Assembly (NCBI RefSeq): GCF_022695595.1
Contig: NZ_CP074380.1
Location: 6,330,001-6,394,000, forward strand
DNA: 64,000 nucleotides
From: Streptomyces sp. MST-110588
GTDB taxonomy: Bacteria > Actinomycetota > Actinomycetes > Streptomycetales > Streptomycetaceae
Reading direction: 5' to 3'
The notes beneath the pieces are model-generated. The model was given only the letters and a program-made list of their open reading frames with translations, searched no databases and was not told the DNA's origin. Positions 46,369 through 57,400 of the stretch are shown one piece after another. Within the stretch, counting starts at the first letter, position 1. Every line of letters starts with the position of its first letter. A program made the position numbers and the translations under genes.

Positions 46369-47616
46369 TCACACGTACGGGGTGATCCGCTCCTCGACCC
46401 CGAGCAGCACCTTCCCGTAGATCTCCATGCCCACCGCGGGCCTGGACGCCGCGTGCCGGCCCGCCACGCTCGCATCCCGCCAGATCCGCTGGAGCGTGTT
46501 GGCGTCCGCGAAGGTTCCGGCGCCGTGCACATCGGCCAGGGTGCTGAGGGCCGACAGGAGGTTCTCGATGGCGTGCCCGGTGTCGGCGCGCACTCGTGCC
46601 CTGGTCAGCAGATCGAGGTCCACGCCCCGCGCCGCGGCCGTGTCGAGGTCGGTGGCGGCCCGGTGCACGTGCAAATGGGCGGTGTCGATCTTCATGGCGG
46701 CCTCGGCGACCTGTATCTGCACGCCGACCGAGTCCGCCTGGGTCTCGTAGTACGTGTACGACATCGGTTTGGTCGCCGCCTTCTCGGTGACGAGCTTCAG
46801 CGCGGCGCGCCCGAGCCCGAGCTGAGGACCTGCGAGCCCCACGGCCAGCAACGGGGCGAACGCGGTGCGGAACAGTCCGCTCGGACCGTGGTCGGCGGGA
46901 ACGTCACCCTCGATGGCGCCCGGCACGGACATCACCCGGTGCTCGGGTACGAAGACGTCCTCGGCGATCAGGCAGTTGCTGGCGGTGCCGCGCATGCCGG
47001 CGACGAACCAGGTGTCCTCCAGCGACAGTTCGGAGCATGGCGCCAGGACCATCGCCTGATCGGCCACCTCGCCGTTCTCATCGGTGATCGGCATGCCGAG
47101 GACGGCCCACGAGGAATGCGAGGAGCCCGAGTTGTAGTACCAGCGGCCGGTCATCCGCCAGCCGCCCTCGACCCTGCGGCTGGTGGCGGTCGGACTGAAC
47201 ACTCCGGTGACCCGCGCCTCGGGGTCGTCGCCGAAGACCTCTTCCTGCGCCTGCTCGGGGAAGAGGGCGGCCAGCCAGTTGCACGTGTTGATGACGGCGG
47301 CCACCCAGCCCGTCGAGCCGTCGCCCTCGGCCAGTGCGGCCGTCACGTCGATCAGGGTGCGTACGTCGCTCTCGTAACCGCCGAAGCGCCGCGGCACGGT
47401 CAGCTTGAACAGCCCGGCCCGCGTCAGCGCGTCGATCACTTCGTCGGTCACCCGCCGGTCCGCCTCGATCCGGGCGGCGTGCTCGCGCAGCAGCGGCTGC
47501 AGCGCCTGCGCCCGGGCCACGAGTTCCTCCCGGGCCGGGGCGGGGCTGGAAGCCGAAGCCGAGAAGGGGGCAGCCGGCCCGGCGGACGGCGCGGGACGGG
47601 AAGGCGTGGTGGTCAT
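46369..47616 (-). CDS. acyl-CoA dehydrogenase-fold flavin monooxygenase
   Basis: A 415-residue protein of the acyl-CoA dehydrogenase superfamily, most like the oxygenase of two-component flavin monooxygenases (HsaA/HpaB/ActVA-ORF5 type). Features include LLREHAARIEADRRVTDEVIDALTRAGLFKL (split), GDGSTGWVAAVINTCNWLAALFP, GRWYYNSGSSHSSWAVLG and the C-terminal GRHAASRPAVGMEIYGK. The usual dehydrogenase catalytic Glu is not evident. The next gene upstream encodes a matching flavin reductase, supporting an FMNH2/FADH2-dependent hydroxylase. Substrate unknown. Start ATG 47616 (MTTTPSRP). Confidence 0.83.
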   Translation of the reverse strand: MTTTPSRPAPSAGPAAPFSASASSPAPAREELVARAQALQPLLREHAARIEADRRVTDEVIDALTRAGLFKLTVPRRFGGYESDVRTLIDVTAALAEGDGSTGWVAAVINTCNWLAALFPEQAQEEVFGDDPEARVTGVFSPTATSRRVEGGWRMTGRWYYNSGSSHSSWAVLGMPITDENGEVADQAMVLAPCSELSLEDTWFVAGMRGTASNCLIAEDVFVPEHRVMSVPGAIEGDVPADHGPSGLFRTAFAPLLAVGLAGPQLGLGRAALKLVTEKAATKPMSYTYYETQADSVGVQIQVAEAAMKIDTAHLHVHRAATDLDTAAARGVDLDLLTRARVRADTGHAIENLLSALSTLADVHGAGTFADANTLQRIWRDASVAGRHAASRPAVGMEIYGKVLLGVEERITPYV

Positions 47617-47636
47617 ACGGGTCTCCTGACTGAAGC

Positions 47637-48116
47637 TCAGCGGGCGAACGTGGAGTGGGTGCCGAAGGTGCGGTGGCTGTAGACGAGGGGAGCGGCCCGG
47701 ACCGTACGGACGTGTACGACCTCGCCGAGGAGCAGCAGGTGGTCGCCGCCCTCGACCGCCGAGCGGAGCCGGCACACCAGCCAGCCCGGCGCGCCGGTCA
47801 GCCGCGGCAGCCCGTGGTCGTAGCGCCAGGGCACCTTGGACGCGGCGAAGCGGTCGGGCACCCGGCGGGCGAAGGTCCTGGCCAGCTCGTCCTGGCCGTG
47901 GGCCAGCATGTTCACCCCGAACCGCCCGGTCGTAAGGATGCGCCCGAGGACGCCGGAGGAACGGTCCAGCGCCACCGACACCATCGCGGGGCGCAGTGAC
48001 AGAGAGGCGAAGGCGCTCACCGTGACCCCGTAAGGGATCTCGTCCTCGGCCGCCGTCACGATCGTCACCGGGGCGCAGACCCCGGCCATCGCCTCACGGA
48101 AGTCCTGCTCCGTCAT
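47637..48116 (-). CDS. flavin reductase component
   Basis: A 159-residue NAD(P)H:flavin reductase of the HpaC/ActVB family: FREAMAGVCAPVTIVTAAE, PYGVTVSAFASLSLRPAMVSVALDR and GRFGVNMLAHGQDELARTFA. It would provide reduced flavin for the monooxygenase encoded 20 bases downstream. ATG 48116 (MTEQDFREAM) follows an AGGGGG ribosome site; a TTG three bases earlier is also in frame. Divergent from a GntR gene. Confidence 0.88.
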   Translation of the reverse strand: MTEQDFREAMAGVCAPVTIVTAAEDEIPYGVTVSAFASLSLRPAMVSVALDRSSGVLGRILTTGRFGVNMLAHGQDELARTFARRVPDRFAASKVPWRYDHGLPRLTGAPGWLVCRLRSAVEGGDHLLLLGEVVHVRTVRAAPLVYSHRTFGTHSTFAR

Positions 48117-48129
48117 CAAGCCCCCTTAA

Positions 48130-48152
48130 ATCACTATGATGATTATGGTGAT
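48130..48152. promoter_or_regulatory. GntR-type operator
   Basis: A 23-bp imperfect palindrome with ends ATCAC and GTGAT and alternating AT steps between (centre at 48141). It lies between the flavin reductase gene and the divergent GntR gene, the expected place for autoregulation and control of the monooxygenase pair. Confidence 0.7.
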
Positions 48153-48233
48153 CATGCATGCGGTTTACGAAAGCCGTCAAGAGGTGCGAGGGTATTCGGC
48201 ATAATCAATTCAGCCGGGCGCCGAGGAGACACC

Positions 48234-49007
48234 GTGGGAACCGCAGACCACCGCACGGGCGGGCACGACGCACATCACGTACGCGACGGAGCAGAACCCC
48301 CCGCCCTGCGCCGCGACGACTGGGAACGCCCCACCTCCCCCTCACGCGCCGAAACCGCCGCCGACCGCATCGCCGACCGCATCGCCCGCACCCGGCCGGG
48401 CGCCCGCCTGGGCACCAAGGAGGAACTGCGCGCCGAGTGCGGCGTATCCGTCGGCACGTTCAACGAGGCGCTGCGCCTCCTCCAGACCCGCGGCCTGGTC
48501 ACCGTGCGGCCCGGCCCCGGCGGGGGACTCTTCGCGGCCCAGCCGCCCCCCGCCGCACGCCTGGACGCCTGGGCCCGGTCCCTGGACGAGCGGCACCCCG
48601 AGGAGGCCCTGCGCATCCGCGACGCCCTGGATCCCCTGCTGGTCGAGGACGCCCTGTGGCACGCGTCCCCGGCCGACATCGCCGAGTTGCGACGTCACGT
48701 GGCAGCCCTGGACCAGGCGGCCGGCGCCGCCGACCCGGTCGCCTTCGCCCGCGCCGACCGGCTGCTGCGCACCCACCTCGCCGCCCTCAGCCCCAGCACA
48801 CTGCTGCGTTCGCTGTACGAGGGCCTGCTGGCGGCCGTCGAACGCGCCGAATCCGCAAGCACCCCCGAAACCCACGTCCTCCGTGCCCGGTACGACCGCC
48901 TCGCCGCCCTCGTCGACGCCCTCGACGCCCGTGACCGCGACCGGGCCCTGCGCCTGGCCGCCGCTCCCGCCGGCACATCGGGAAGGGGAGCGGCTCCGGC
49001 TTCTTGA
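48234..49007 (+). CDS. GntR/FadR-family transcriptional regulator
   Basis: A 257-residue regulator. The winged helix is ADRIADRIARTRPGARLGTKEELRAECGVSVGTFNEALRLLQTRGLVTVRPGPGGGLF (residues about 43-100, shown in parts). The C-terminal all-helical FadR-type (FCD-like) domain starts near EEALRIRDALDPLLVEDAL. GTG 48234 follows GGAGACACC. It probably senses the substrate of the divergent monooxygenase pair. Confidence 0.83.
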   Translation: MGTADHRTGGHDAHHVRDGAEPPALRRDDWERPTSPSRAETAADRIADRIARTRPGARLGTKEELRAECGVSVGTFNEALRLLQTRGLVTVRPGPGGGLFAAQPPPAARLDAWARSLDERHPEEALRIRDALDPLLVEDALWHASPADIAELRRHVAALDQAAGAADPVAFARADRLLRTHLAALSPSTLLRSLYEGLLAAVERAESASTPETHVLRARYDRLAALVDALDARDRDRALRLAAAPAGTSGRGAAPAS

Positions 49008-49270
49008 TATGCGGGTCAGCGCACCCGAAGTCGTCCCGGAGAGCGGTGGCTTGTGCGGAGGACGCCGACCGGCGCGACCCGATGTCCCGGCGACCGGTGA
49101 CCGGCGACCGGTGCCTGACGACCGGTGACCGGTGACCGGCGGCTCCTGAGCCGTACCGTCGTGGGCCCTTCGTGCCTTTCAATCCGTCGGCCCCACTTTC
49201 GCCGTCCGCTCAATTCGCCCGCAGCGCACAGGTGGTGGCCGACGAGTGATCGGCGGCTAGCGTCCGGGAC
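49008..49270. other. gap with 7-bp repeats and a leaderless promoter
   Basis: A 7 x 7-bp array (GACCGGT/GACCGGC units, 49092-49140) is the main feature. TAGCGT at 49258-49263 lies seven bases before the ATG of the next gene and is its probable -10 element. The ACCGGT-rich tract is self-complementary and could fold. Confidence 0.6.
49092..49140. repeat. seven 7-bp tandem repeats
   Basis: Units are GACCGGT, GACCGGC, GACCGGT, GCCTGAC (degenerate), GACCGGT, GACCGGT and GACCGGC. The CCGG core makes each unit partly palindromic. Confidence 0.8.
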
Positions 49271-50008
49271 ATGAACGGACCCGCACAGATCACCGACTCC
49301 ATCTGGCACCTCCCCTTCCCCGTCGGCCACGTCTACCTCGCCCGCCTCGCCGACGGCGGCTTCGCCGTGGTCGACGCCGGTGTCCCCGGATCGGCCCAGG
49401 CGATCCTCGATGCGCTCAAGCGCCTGGGCGGACAGCCGGGCGAGCTGCGGCAGATCGTGCTGACCCACTCCCACATCGACCACATGGGGTCGGCCGCCGA
49501 CCTCGTGGCGGCCACCGGCGCACAGGTCCTGGCGGGCGCGCCGGACGCCCCGTACATCCAGGGGACGGCCCCCGAACCGCCGCCGGTGCACACTGCGGCG
49601 GAAGGCCCCCTGCACGCCCGCATCCTGGCGGGCCTGGCGGGCGCCGGCATGCCGCCGCTGCGGCACACGGCCGTGGACACGGCGCTGCGCGACGGTGACA
49701 CGCTCGACGGCTGGACCGAGCCCGTCCACGTCCTGCACGTCCCGGGCCACACACCGGGAGGCATCGCCCTCCATCTGCCGGCCGGCAAGGTCCTCTTCCC
49801 CGGCGACCTCATCGCCAGGGCCGGGGACCGTGTCGTCCTAGGACCCTTCAACGTCGACCGGACGCAAGCCATCGCCTCCTTCCGCCGCCTGGCCCGCCTG
49901 GTCGCCGAGGCGGGGGTGGAGACGGTCTGCGTCCCGCACGGCGAACCGATCCTGCGGGGCGCCCGCGAGCTGCTGGCGGCGGCCACGCCGGAGACCGACT
50001 GGCTGTGA
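49271..50008 (+). CDS. metallo-beta-lactamase fold hydrolase
   Basis: A 245-residue MBL-fold protein. Zinc ligands: VLTHSHIDHMGSAADL (HxHxDH), VLHVPGHTPGGIALH (third His), LFPGDLIAR (bridging Asp) and VCVPHGEPIL (last His), so the binuclear site is complete. The subgroup resembles glyoxalase II/lactonase-like hydrolases of unknown substrate. ATG 49271 is preceded by a -10 box seven bases away and lacks a ribosome site, suggesting a leaderless mRNA. Confidence 0.88.
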   Translation: MNGPAQITDSIWHLPFPVGHVYLARLADGGFAVVDAGVPGSAQAILDALKRLGGQPGELRQIVLTHSHIDHMGSAADLVAATGAQVLAGAPDAPYIQGTAPEPPPVHTAAEGPLHARILAGLAGAGMPPLRHTAVDTALRDGDTLDGWTEPVHVLHVPGHTPGGIALHLPAGKVLFPGDLIARAGDRVVLGPFNVDRTQAIASFRRLARLVAEAGVETVCVPHGEPILRGARELLAAATPETDWL

Positions 50009-50137
50009 GGCGTCAGGGGCGGACAGCGGAAGTGGCGCACCTGACGTGTCAGGGGACGGACAGGGGAAGTGGCGCTCCTTACCCGTCCGGCGCGTCGTAC
50101 GGATCACAGTGCCGACCGCCCCCCAACCCGCCTCAAC

Positions 50138-50156
50138 TTAGGTTAGCCTCACCTTG
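50138..50156. promoter_or_regulatory. iron box (DmdR/IdeR-type operator)
   Basis: TTAGGTTAGCCTCACCTTG closely matches the actinobacterial iron box (TTAGGTTAGGCTCACCTAA). It lies about 100 bp upstream of the siderophore-binding lipoprotein gene, so that gene should be derepressed under iron limitation. Confidence 0.85.
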
Positions 50157-50256
50157 CCTGATGTGCGGGAAGGGGCGAGCGCAGCGCGATGTCCCGCCGC
50201 CGGGCGCGGCCGATCAGATCTGTCCCGAAGGATCTGTCCTAAGAGAGCGAGGCACC

Positions 50257-51345
50257 ATGACCGCAACCGTGACCGTTCCCCGCCGCGCGGCGGACAGCGG
50301 GACCTTACGGCAGCGCGACGGGGCCGCCGGCAGTGGCCCGGCCCGCCGGAGCGTGCTGGCCGCAGGCGGCGCACTGGGAGCGGGAGCGCTGCTGACGGCG
50401 TGCGGAAACGGTGGCGGCCCAGGTACGGACGGCTCCTCCGGAGCGGCGGCCGGAAGCTGGAGTTTCCGGGACGACCGCGGCAAGAAGGTCACGGCCGGCG
50501 TACGCCCCAGACGCATCGTCGGTTACATCGCCTCCGTGGCCGCGCTGCACGACTTCGGCGTCGGATGCACCGGCTACTTCGGGCCCGCCACCTACCCCAA
50601 CGGCAGGCCGACGCCGCAGGCCGGCACCCTCGACCTCGGCGGGCTGACGGCCGTCGGCAGCAACCACAGCGACTTCAGCATCGAGAAGTACGCCGCACTG
50701 CGCCCCGAGTTGCTGGTCAGCAACATGAACCAGCCGCCCCTTTTGTGGATGGTGCCGCAGGAAGGCGCGGAGAAGATCCTGGGGCTGGCGCCCAGCGTCG
50801 GCATCACCACCGCCCGCACCTCACTGCTGACGGCCATCGAGCGCTACGCGGCGCTCGCCGCGTCCTTGGGGGCCGACCTCAAGGACGAACGGGTCACCGG
50901 CGCCAAGGCCCGCTTCGAACGGGCGGCGCGGCGGCTGCGCGCGGCGGCCGGGGCCAAGAAGGGACTGAAGGTCCTGGCGGTCGCGGCACAGCCGGACACG
51001 ATCTCCGCCGGCGTGCCCACCTCCTTCGCCGACGTCCGTTACTACAGCGAGCTGGGGGTGGAGTTCGTCGTGCCGCGCAAGCCCGGCCGTGACGGGTTCT
51101 GGGAGAACCGGAGCTGGGAGAACGCCGACCTCTACGACGCCGATGTGATCTTCCTCGACCAGCGCCCCAACAACGTGCCGATGGACGAACTGGCCAGGAG
51201 CAAACCCACCTGGAGCCGACTCCCGGCGGTCAAAGCCGGACAGGTCGTCGCCTGGAACAACGAGGCCCAGTACAGCTACGCGGGCTACGCCCCACTCCTC
51301 GAACGCCTGGCCGACGCGGTGGAGCGAGCGCATAAAGTGACCTGA
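50257..51345 (+). CDS. siderophore-binding lipoprotein of an ABC importer
   Basis: A 362-residue class III (FecB/TroA-fold) substrate-binding protein. The N terminus has a Tat-like PARRSVLAAGGALGAGALLTAC with the lipobox LLTAC, so it is exported and lipidated at that Cys (needs Lgt). The binding domain shows FRDDRGKKVTAGVRPRRIVGY, YAALRPELLVSNMN and LYDADVIFLDQRPNN, ending WNNEAQYSYAGYAPLLERLADAV. Fe-siderophore uptake is inferred from the iron box. No permease or ATPase gene is adjacent, so it uses partners elsewhere. ATG 50257; the frame extends upstream but only this start gives a signal peptide. Confidence 0.87.
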   Translation: MTATVTVPRRAADSGTLRQRDGAAGSGPARRSVLAAGGALGAGALLTACGNGGGPGTDGSSGAAAGSWSFRDDRGKKVTAGVRPRRIVGYIASVAALHDFGVGCTGYFGPATYPNGRPTPQAGTLDLGGLTAVGSNHSDFSIEKYAALRPELLVSNMNQPPLLWMVPQEGAEKILGLAPSVGITTARTSLLTAIERYAALAASLGADLKDERVTGAKARFERAARRLRAAAGAKKGLKVLAVAAQPDTISAGVPTSFADVRYYSELGVEFVVPRKPGRDGFWENRSWENADLYDADVIFLDQRPNNVPMDELARSKPTWSRLPAVKAGQVVAWNNEAQYSYAGYAPLLERLADAVERAHKVT

Positions 51346-51392
51346 GGCGACCTGGGACCGATGTCGCGGAAGGGCCACAGAAAGGCACCACC

Positions 51393-52088
51393 TTGCAGTT
51401 GCACACCCACGAATGGGGGACCGGCGACCGGATCGCGGTGCTGATCCACGGCATCATGTCGGACCACCGCACCTGGTGGCGGGTCGGCCCGGCACTCGCC
51501 GAGCGGGGCTATCGCGTGATAGCCGTCGACCTACGGGGCCACGGCCGCAGCCCGCGGGGGGAGTACGGCGACCAGATCTTCGCCGACGACCTCATAGACA
51601 CCCTGCCCCAAGGTGTGGAGGTGGCGATAGGGCACTCACTGGGCGGCATGGCGCTGTCCTTGGCGGTGGAGCGGCTGCGGCCCGCGCGGGCGGTGTACTA
51701 CGACCCGGCGTGGACGCTGGGCAATCGCCAACGGCCCGTGGACCCCGCGATGTTCGCCCAGCTCAAGCGGGTGACCCGGCAGGTGATCAAGACGTTCAAC
51801 CCGCGCTGGGACGACGTCGACGTGGACCTCGAACTGGAGACCGTCGACCTGTGGGATGTAGAGACCGCGTACGCGCTGTCCGGTGACCAACTCAAGGACC
51901 GTACCCCCGCGAAGCCGGTCGTACCCTCCCTCGTGCAGGTGGCGGGCGAGGGATTCCTCTTCGATGCGGAAGCCGTGAAGGCGCTGGCCGACCGGGGCTT
52001 CGAGGTCCGTACGGTCCAGGGAGCCGGACACACCATCCACCGTGACGACTTCGAGGCGTTCATGGAGTCGCTGCACGGATGGATCTGA
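51393..52088 (+). CDS. alpha/beta hydrolase
   Basis: A 231-residue alpha/beta-hydrolase fold protein. IAVLIHGIMSDHRTWWRVGPAL holds the oxyanion region, VEVAIGHSLGGMAL the nucleophile elbow (GHSLGG, Ser), and VQGAGHTIHRDDFEAF the catalytic His. An Asp/Glu acid is probably in the VAGEGFLFDAEAV region. Substrate unknown. The start is a TTG (51393) with AGAAAGG upstream. No signal peptide, so cytosolic. Confidence 0.85.
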   Translation: MQLHTHEWGTGDRIAVLIHGIMSDHRTWWRVGPALAERGYRVIAVDLRGHGRSPRGEYGDQIFADDLIDTLPQGVEVAIGHSLGGMALSLAVERLRPARAVYYDPAWTLGNRQRPVDPAMFAQLKRVTRQVIKTFNPRWDDVDVDLELETVDLWDVETAYALSGDQLKDRTPAKPVVPSLVQVAGEGFLFDAEAVKALADRGFEVRTVQGAGHTIHRDDFEAFMESLHGWI

Positions 52089-52179
52089 GCACGCCCCGAC
52101 GCGTACGCGCTTCACCCTCGCCTCCGCCGCACACCTCGATGCGTTAGATGCGCACCGGAACGCCTCTCGCGCGGCGCCG

Positions 52180-53100
52180 TCAGGTGTCACAGTCCAATAC
52201 GGTGCGGCACAGGCCGCAGCGGGCCCGCAGCCGGCCGCGTACCGGCACGCGGATGCGCTGGTGGCAGGTCGGGCATGGGAAGGACACCCGCAGCGGCGCG
52301 CGGCCCTCGAAGGCGTAGCCGTCGTCCGGCGTGGCGGGGGCGGCGAGCGGATCGCGGCGGGGGCTGAGCGCCGCCCGCCGGTCCCTGGCGTAGCGGCGGC
52401 GGCCGGCCCAGCCCGCGGCGGCCAGCGGCGGCTGCTGCTCGTCCCGGCGGGCCCGGGCCAGGCCCGCCCGGTAGGCATCGTACGCCTGCGGGCTGGTGAA
52501 CCACGGCGCGGGGTCCTCGCCGAAGAACAGCGCCCGCTTGGCCAGGACGTAGCCGAACTCCTCCGGTGTGAGGTAGCCGAGCTTCTGGGAGAACGGGCCG
52601 TTCTCCCGGTAGGCGTCAAGGAGCAGCCAGCCCGCACCCAGATAGGTGGTGGCGGTGTCGGTGAGGATCTCGTTGTCGCGGGTGCCGGGGAAGGACAGCT
52701 CCAGGCGGTGCAGGTAGACGTGCATGACCTCATGGGCGAGGGCGGCGCCGATGTCCTTGCGGTGGTTCTTGAAGCGCGCGTTGAGCTCGATGAAGTACTC
52801 GGGTCCGGCGGCGAGTTCGACGTTGGCCGCGTGCCGCATGTCGCGGAAGGCGACGATCATACGGGCGTCCGGCAGCCGCAGGTGCCGGACCATCGCGCGG
52901 GCCACCCGCTGCACGCCCAGATGCAGGTCCTCCTCGTCGCCGAAGGCGACCTCGGCGGGCAGCACGCTGGCGGGGAAGGTGGCCACCGTGTCGTAGGACA
53001 GCCGCTTGAACAGGGCGGTGACGGCCGAGCGCACGGTCTCCAGGTGAGGGAATCCGTGCACGATCTCACTGCCGGGTCCGCCCGGCCCGCCCGCTGTCAC
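52180..53100 (-). CDS. SprT-like zinc metallopeptidase with zinc ribbon
   Basis: A 306-residue protein. HExxH motif is IGAALAHEVMHVYLHRLEL, an HEVMH site with a further His (LH) close by. A second block ILTDTATTYLGAGWLLLD is typical of such peptidase-like proteins. The C terminus has CPTCHQRIRVPV and CGLCRTVLDC, a four-Cys zinc ribbon. Function unknown; a cytosolic protease or peptidase-like regulator. GTG 53100 is chosen because TACAGT lies six bases upstream on the reverse strand (leaderless type); a GTG at 53145 is also possible. Confidence 0.75.
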   Translation of the reverse strand: MTAGGPGGPGSEIVHGFPHLETVRSAVTALFKRLSYDTVATFPASVLPAEVAFGDEEDLHLGVQRVARAMVRHLRLPDARMIVAFRDMRHAANVELAAGPEYFIELNARFKNHRKDIGAALAHEVMHVYLHRLELSFPGTRDNEILTDTATTYLGAGWLLLDAYRENGPFSQKLGYLTPEEFGYVLAKRALFFGEDPAPWFTSPQAYDAYRAGLARARRDEQQPPLAAAGWAGRRRYARDRRAALSPRRDPLAAPATPDDGYAFEGRAPLRVSFPCPTCHQRIRVPVRGRLRARCGLCRTVLDCDT

Positions 53101-54183
<1,083 letters not shown>

Positions 54184-54476
54184 GGGACTCGAGGGGCTGA
54201 GGGGCCAAGTGGCCGGGCCGGGCGGCGCACGCCGCGTACGGCCCGGCCCGTACCCCCAGCAGAAACATCACTGAAGCAGCCATACGCACCACGCACACTA
54301 TGCGCACCAACCGCACCACCAGCACGGCCCGGCGCCGGGCCCCGACCCCGGCACCGGGCCGCTGCCCTCCCGCGACCGCGGCGGGCCCGATGCCCCGAGG
54401 CCGTGATCCCCGCGAAGCTCACTGAACAGCGCCTGCCCCCGTCGCCCGGGGACCGGGCGCGAAGGAGACGGCGCGC
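54184..54476. other. gap with a terminator-like hairpin
   Basis: GGGCCGGGC (54215-54223) and GCCCGGCCC (54241-54249) form a 9-bp stem shortly after the protease stop, probably its terminator. The remaining sequence up to the GAAGGAGA ribosome site of the next gene holds CGCACCA-type short repeats near 54285-54320. Confidence 0.5.
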
Positions 54477-57400
54477 GTGAACGAACCGACGGACACCCGG
54501 CGCGGCCCCAGCCGCCGCACGCTGCTCGCCGCCACCGCGCTCGCCGGCCCGGCCCAGGCACTCGCGTACGGCGCCGGAGCCACCACCGCCCGGGCCGCGA
54601 CGGCCCGAACCGCGACCACCCGGGCCATGGCGCACGGCGGGCACGACGGCACTCCCCACGGCGGCACGGTCACCCTGACCTCGGCCGAACTGGCGGTCCG
54701 CGTCGAGGCCGCCTTCCCGAGCGTCATCTCCTACACCGGCCGGGGCAGCGGCGCGCTCCTCCACGGCTGCCACCAGACGGTCACCGAGGTCCTCATCGAC
54801 GGGACCGCCCACACCCCGAAGGTCACCTCCCAGACCGACCCGCGAGCGGCCCGGATCTCCTACACCCTCGCCTTCGACGGCGGTACCGAGATCGGCGTGG
54901 AGATCGCGGTCACCGGATGGCGCGTGGACTGGCGGGTCACCCGGATCACCGACACCCCCGCGCTGCGCGTGGGCACCCTGCAGATTCCCGGGCTCGCCCT
55001 GCTGGGCGTACGCAGCGACCAGCCCGCCGCCACCCTGCTGGCCGCCCGGATCGACCTCGACAAGTCCAGGAACGGTGACACCCTGATCGAGGTCACCGCG
55101 GACACCCCTGTGGACGCCGCGCCCATCGGGTGCGCGTACGCCGTGGTCGCCACCGGCGAACTGGCGGGCGCCATCGAGACCAACACCGTCCAGGACCGGC
55201 CCGCACCCGGCACGGCCTGGGAGAACGGGCGGCTGTGGCGGCGTACGCTCGGACACGGGAGCCACGTCGTCGCGCAACTGGCCCCCGGGCAGTGGACGCA
55301 CCGCGCGGCCACCGCGCCGGTGGACGCCACCGAGCCGCTGCCGTACGCGACGGTGATCATCACCGGGGACCGCAACGGTGACGGGACGGCCGACTGGCAG
55401 GACGCGGCGATCGCGCTGCGCGACATCATGGTCGATCCGCCGGGCGCCGACGAGCAGCACCTGCGGGTCGTCGCCCACATCCCGTTCAATTTCGCCAGCC
55501 AGGCCACCAATCCGTTCCTCGCCACACTGGACGATGTCAAGCGGATCGCGCTGGCGACGGACGGGCTGCGGCAGTTCACCCTGCTGAAGGGGTATCAATC
55601 CGAGGGGCACGATTCCGCGCATCCCGATTACGGCGGCCATTACAACGAGCGGGCCGGCGGACTGGCCGACCTGAACACCCTGCTGCGCGCCGGAAAGAAA
55701 TGGAACAGCGACTTCGCCGTACACGTCAACACCACCGAGTCCTATCCCGTCGCCCACGCCTTCTCCGAGACGCTGGTCGACAAGAACGACGAGCAGTGGG
55801 ACTGGCTGGACCAGTCCTACCGCATCGACCCCCGCCGTGACCTGGTCTCCGGCGACATCGTCCGGCGCTTTTGGCAACTGCGCGAGGAGACCGATCCCGC
55901 GCTGAACATGCTCTACATCGACGTCTTCCGCGAATCCGGCTGGAATTCCGACCGCCTCCAGCGCCATCTGCGTGACATGGGCTGGCAGATCACCACCGAA
56001 TGGGGCCACGGACTGGAGCGCTCCGCCCTGTGGGCGCACTGGGCGAACGAGACGGACTACGGCGGGGACGGGTCGCGCGGCATCAATTCCCGGCTGATCC
56101 GCTTCGTACGCAACCATCAAAAGGACGTCTTCGCGAACAAATGGCCCACGCTGCTGGGCGCGGCCCGGATGGGAAACTTCGAGGGCTGGGTCGGCAAAAC
56201 CGACTGGAACGCGTTCTATGCGATCGTCTGGAACGACGCGCTGCCCGCCAAATACCTCCAGGCGTACCCGATCCGGACCTGGAACGAGCACGAGATCACC
56301 TTCGAGGGGCCGACGCGGACCGTCGTCTCGGACGCGGACGGCACCCGCCGCATCACCACCGACGGACGCCTGGTCTACGACGACGGAACGTACCTGCTGC
56401 CCTGGGAGCCGCGCCGCGCCACCGACCCGGACAAGCTCTACCACTACAACCCCGGCGGCGGCACCACCACATGGACCCTGCCCCGCGGCTGGGCCGGGAC
56501 CAGAGCCGTGTACGCCTACCGGCTCACCGACCAGGGACGGGCCGGGGAGCGACGGCTGCCGGTCCGCGGCGGCAAGATCACCGTCACGGCCGAGGCGGGC
56601 CGGCCGTACGTGCTCCACCGGCACCCGGCTCCCGCCCAGGGCGATCCGGGCTGGGGCGAGGGCACACCCCTGGCCGACCCCGGCTTCCACTCCGGGACCC
56701 TGGCCGCCTGGCAGGTCGGCGCCACGGGAACCGCTGCGGACACGGATGACCACCCCTTCGCCCCCGCACGACCGGAAACGGCCGCCCAGGTCGAACGCAA
56801 CGCGCTGGGTGACTACGAACTGGTGATCGGCGCGGGCGGCGCGACCGCCGTCACCCAGCGCCTGACCCGCCTGGCCCCCGGCCCGTACGCGGCCTCGGTC
56901 CAGGTGGAGGTCGGCAGGAGCGCGGAGGAGCGGCGCCGGGCATCGCTGGAGGTCCGTACGCACGACGGCATCACCGCCGCCAACTGGACCGATACCTCCA
57001 CCGCGGTCAACCACGTCGCCGCCGACCGCAAACACGGCACCCGTTTCCAGCGGATGTTCACCCACTTCACCGTCCCGGAAGGCGGCGGCCCCATCACCCT
57101 CACCCTCAAAGCCGCCGCGGGCCGGGCCCGGGTCCGCTTCGACAACGTACGGGTCGTCGCGGCCCCCCGTACCGACCCCGGCGACGCGCTCGTCCTGGAG
57201 GACTTCGAACACGTCCCCCAGGGATGGGGCGTCTTCGTCAAGGGCGACGCGGGCGGCGTCACCGATCCGAGGACCCACATCGCCCAGAAACACGCCCCCT
57301 TCACCCAGCGCGGCTGGAACGGCAAGGCCGTCGACGACGTGATCGACGAGCCGCGCGGGCCCGGCGGCGGCCAGTCACTGAAGTCACGCGGCGAGAACCG

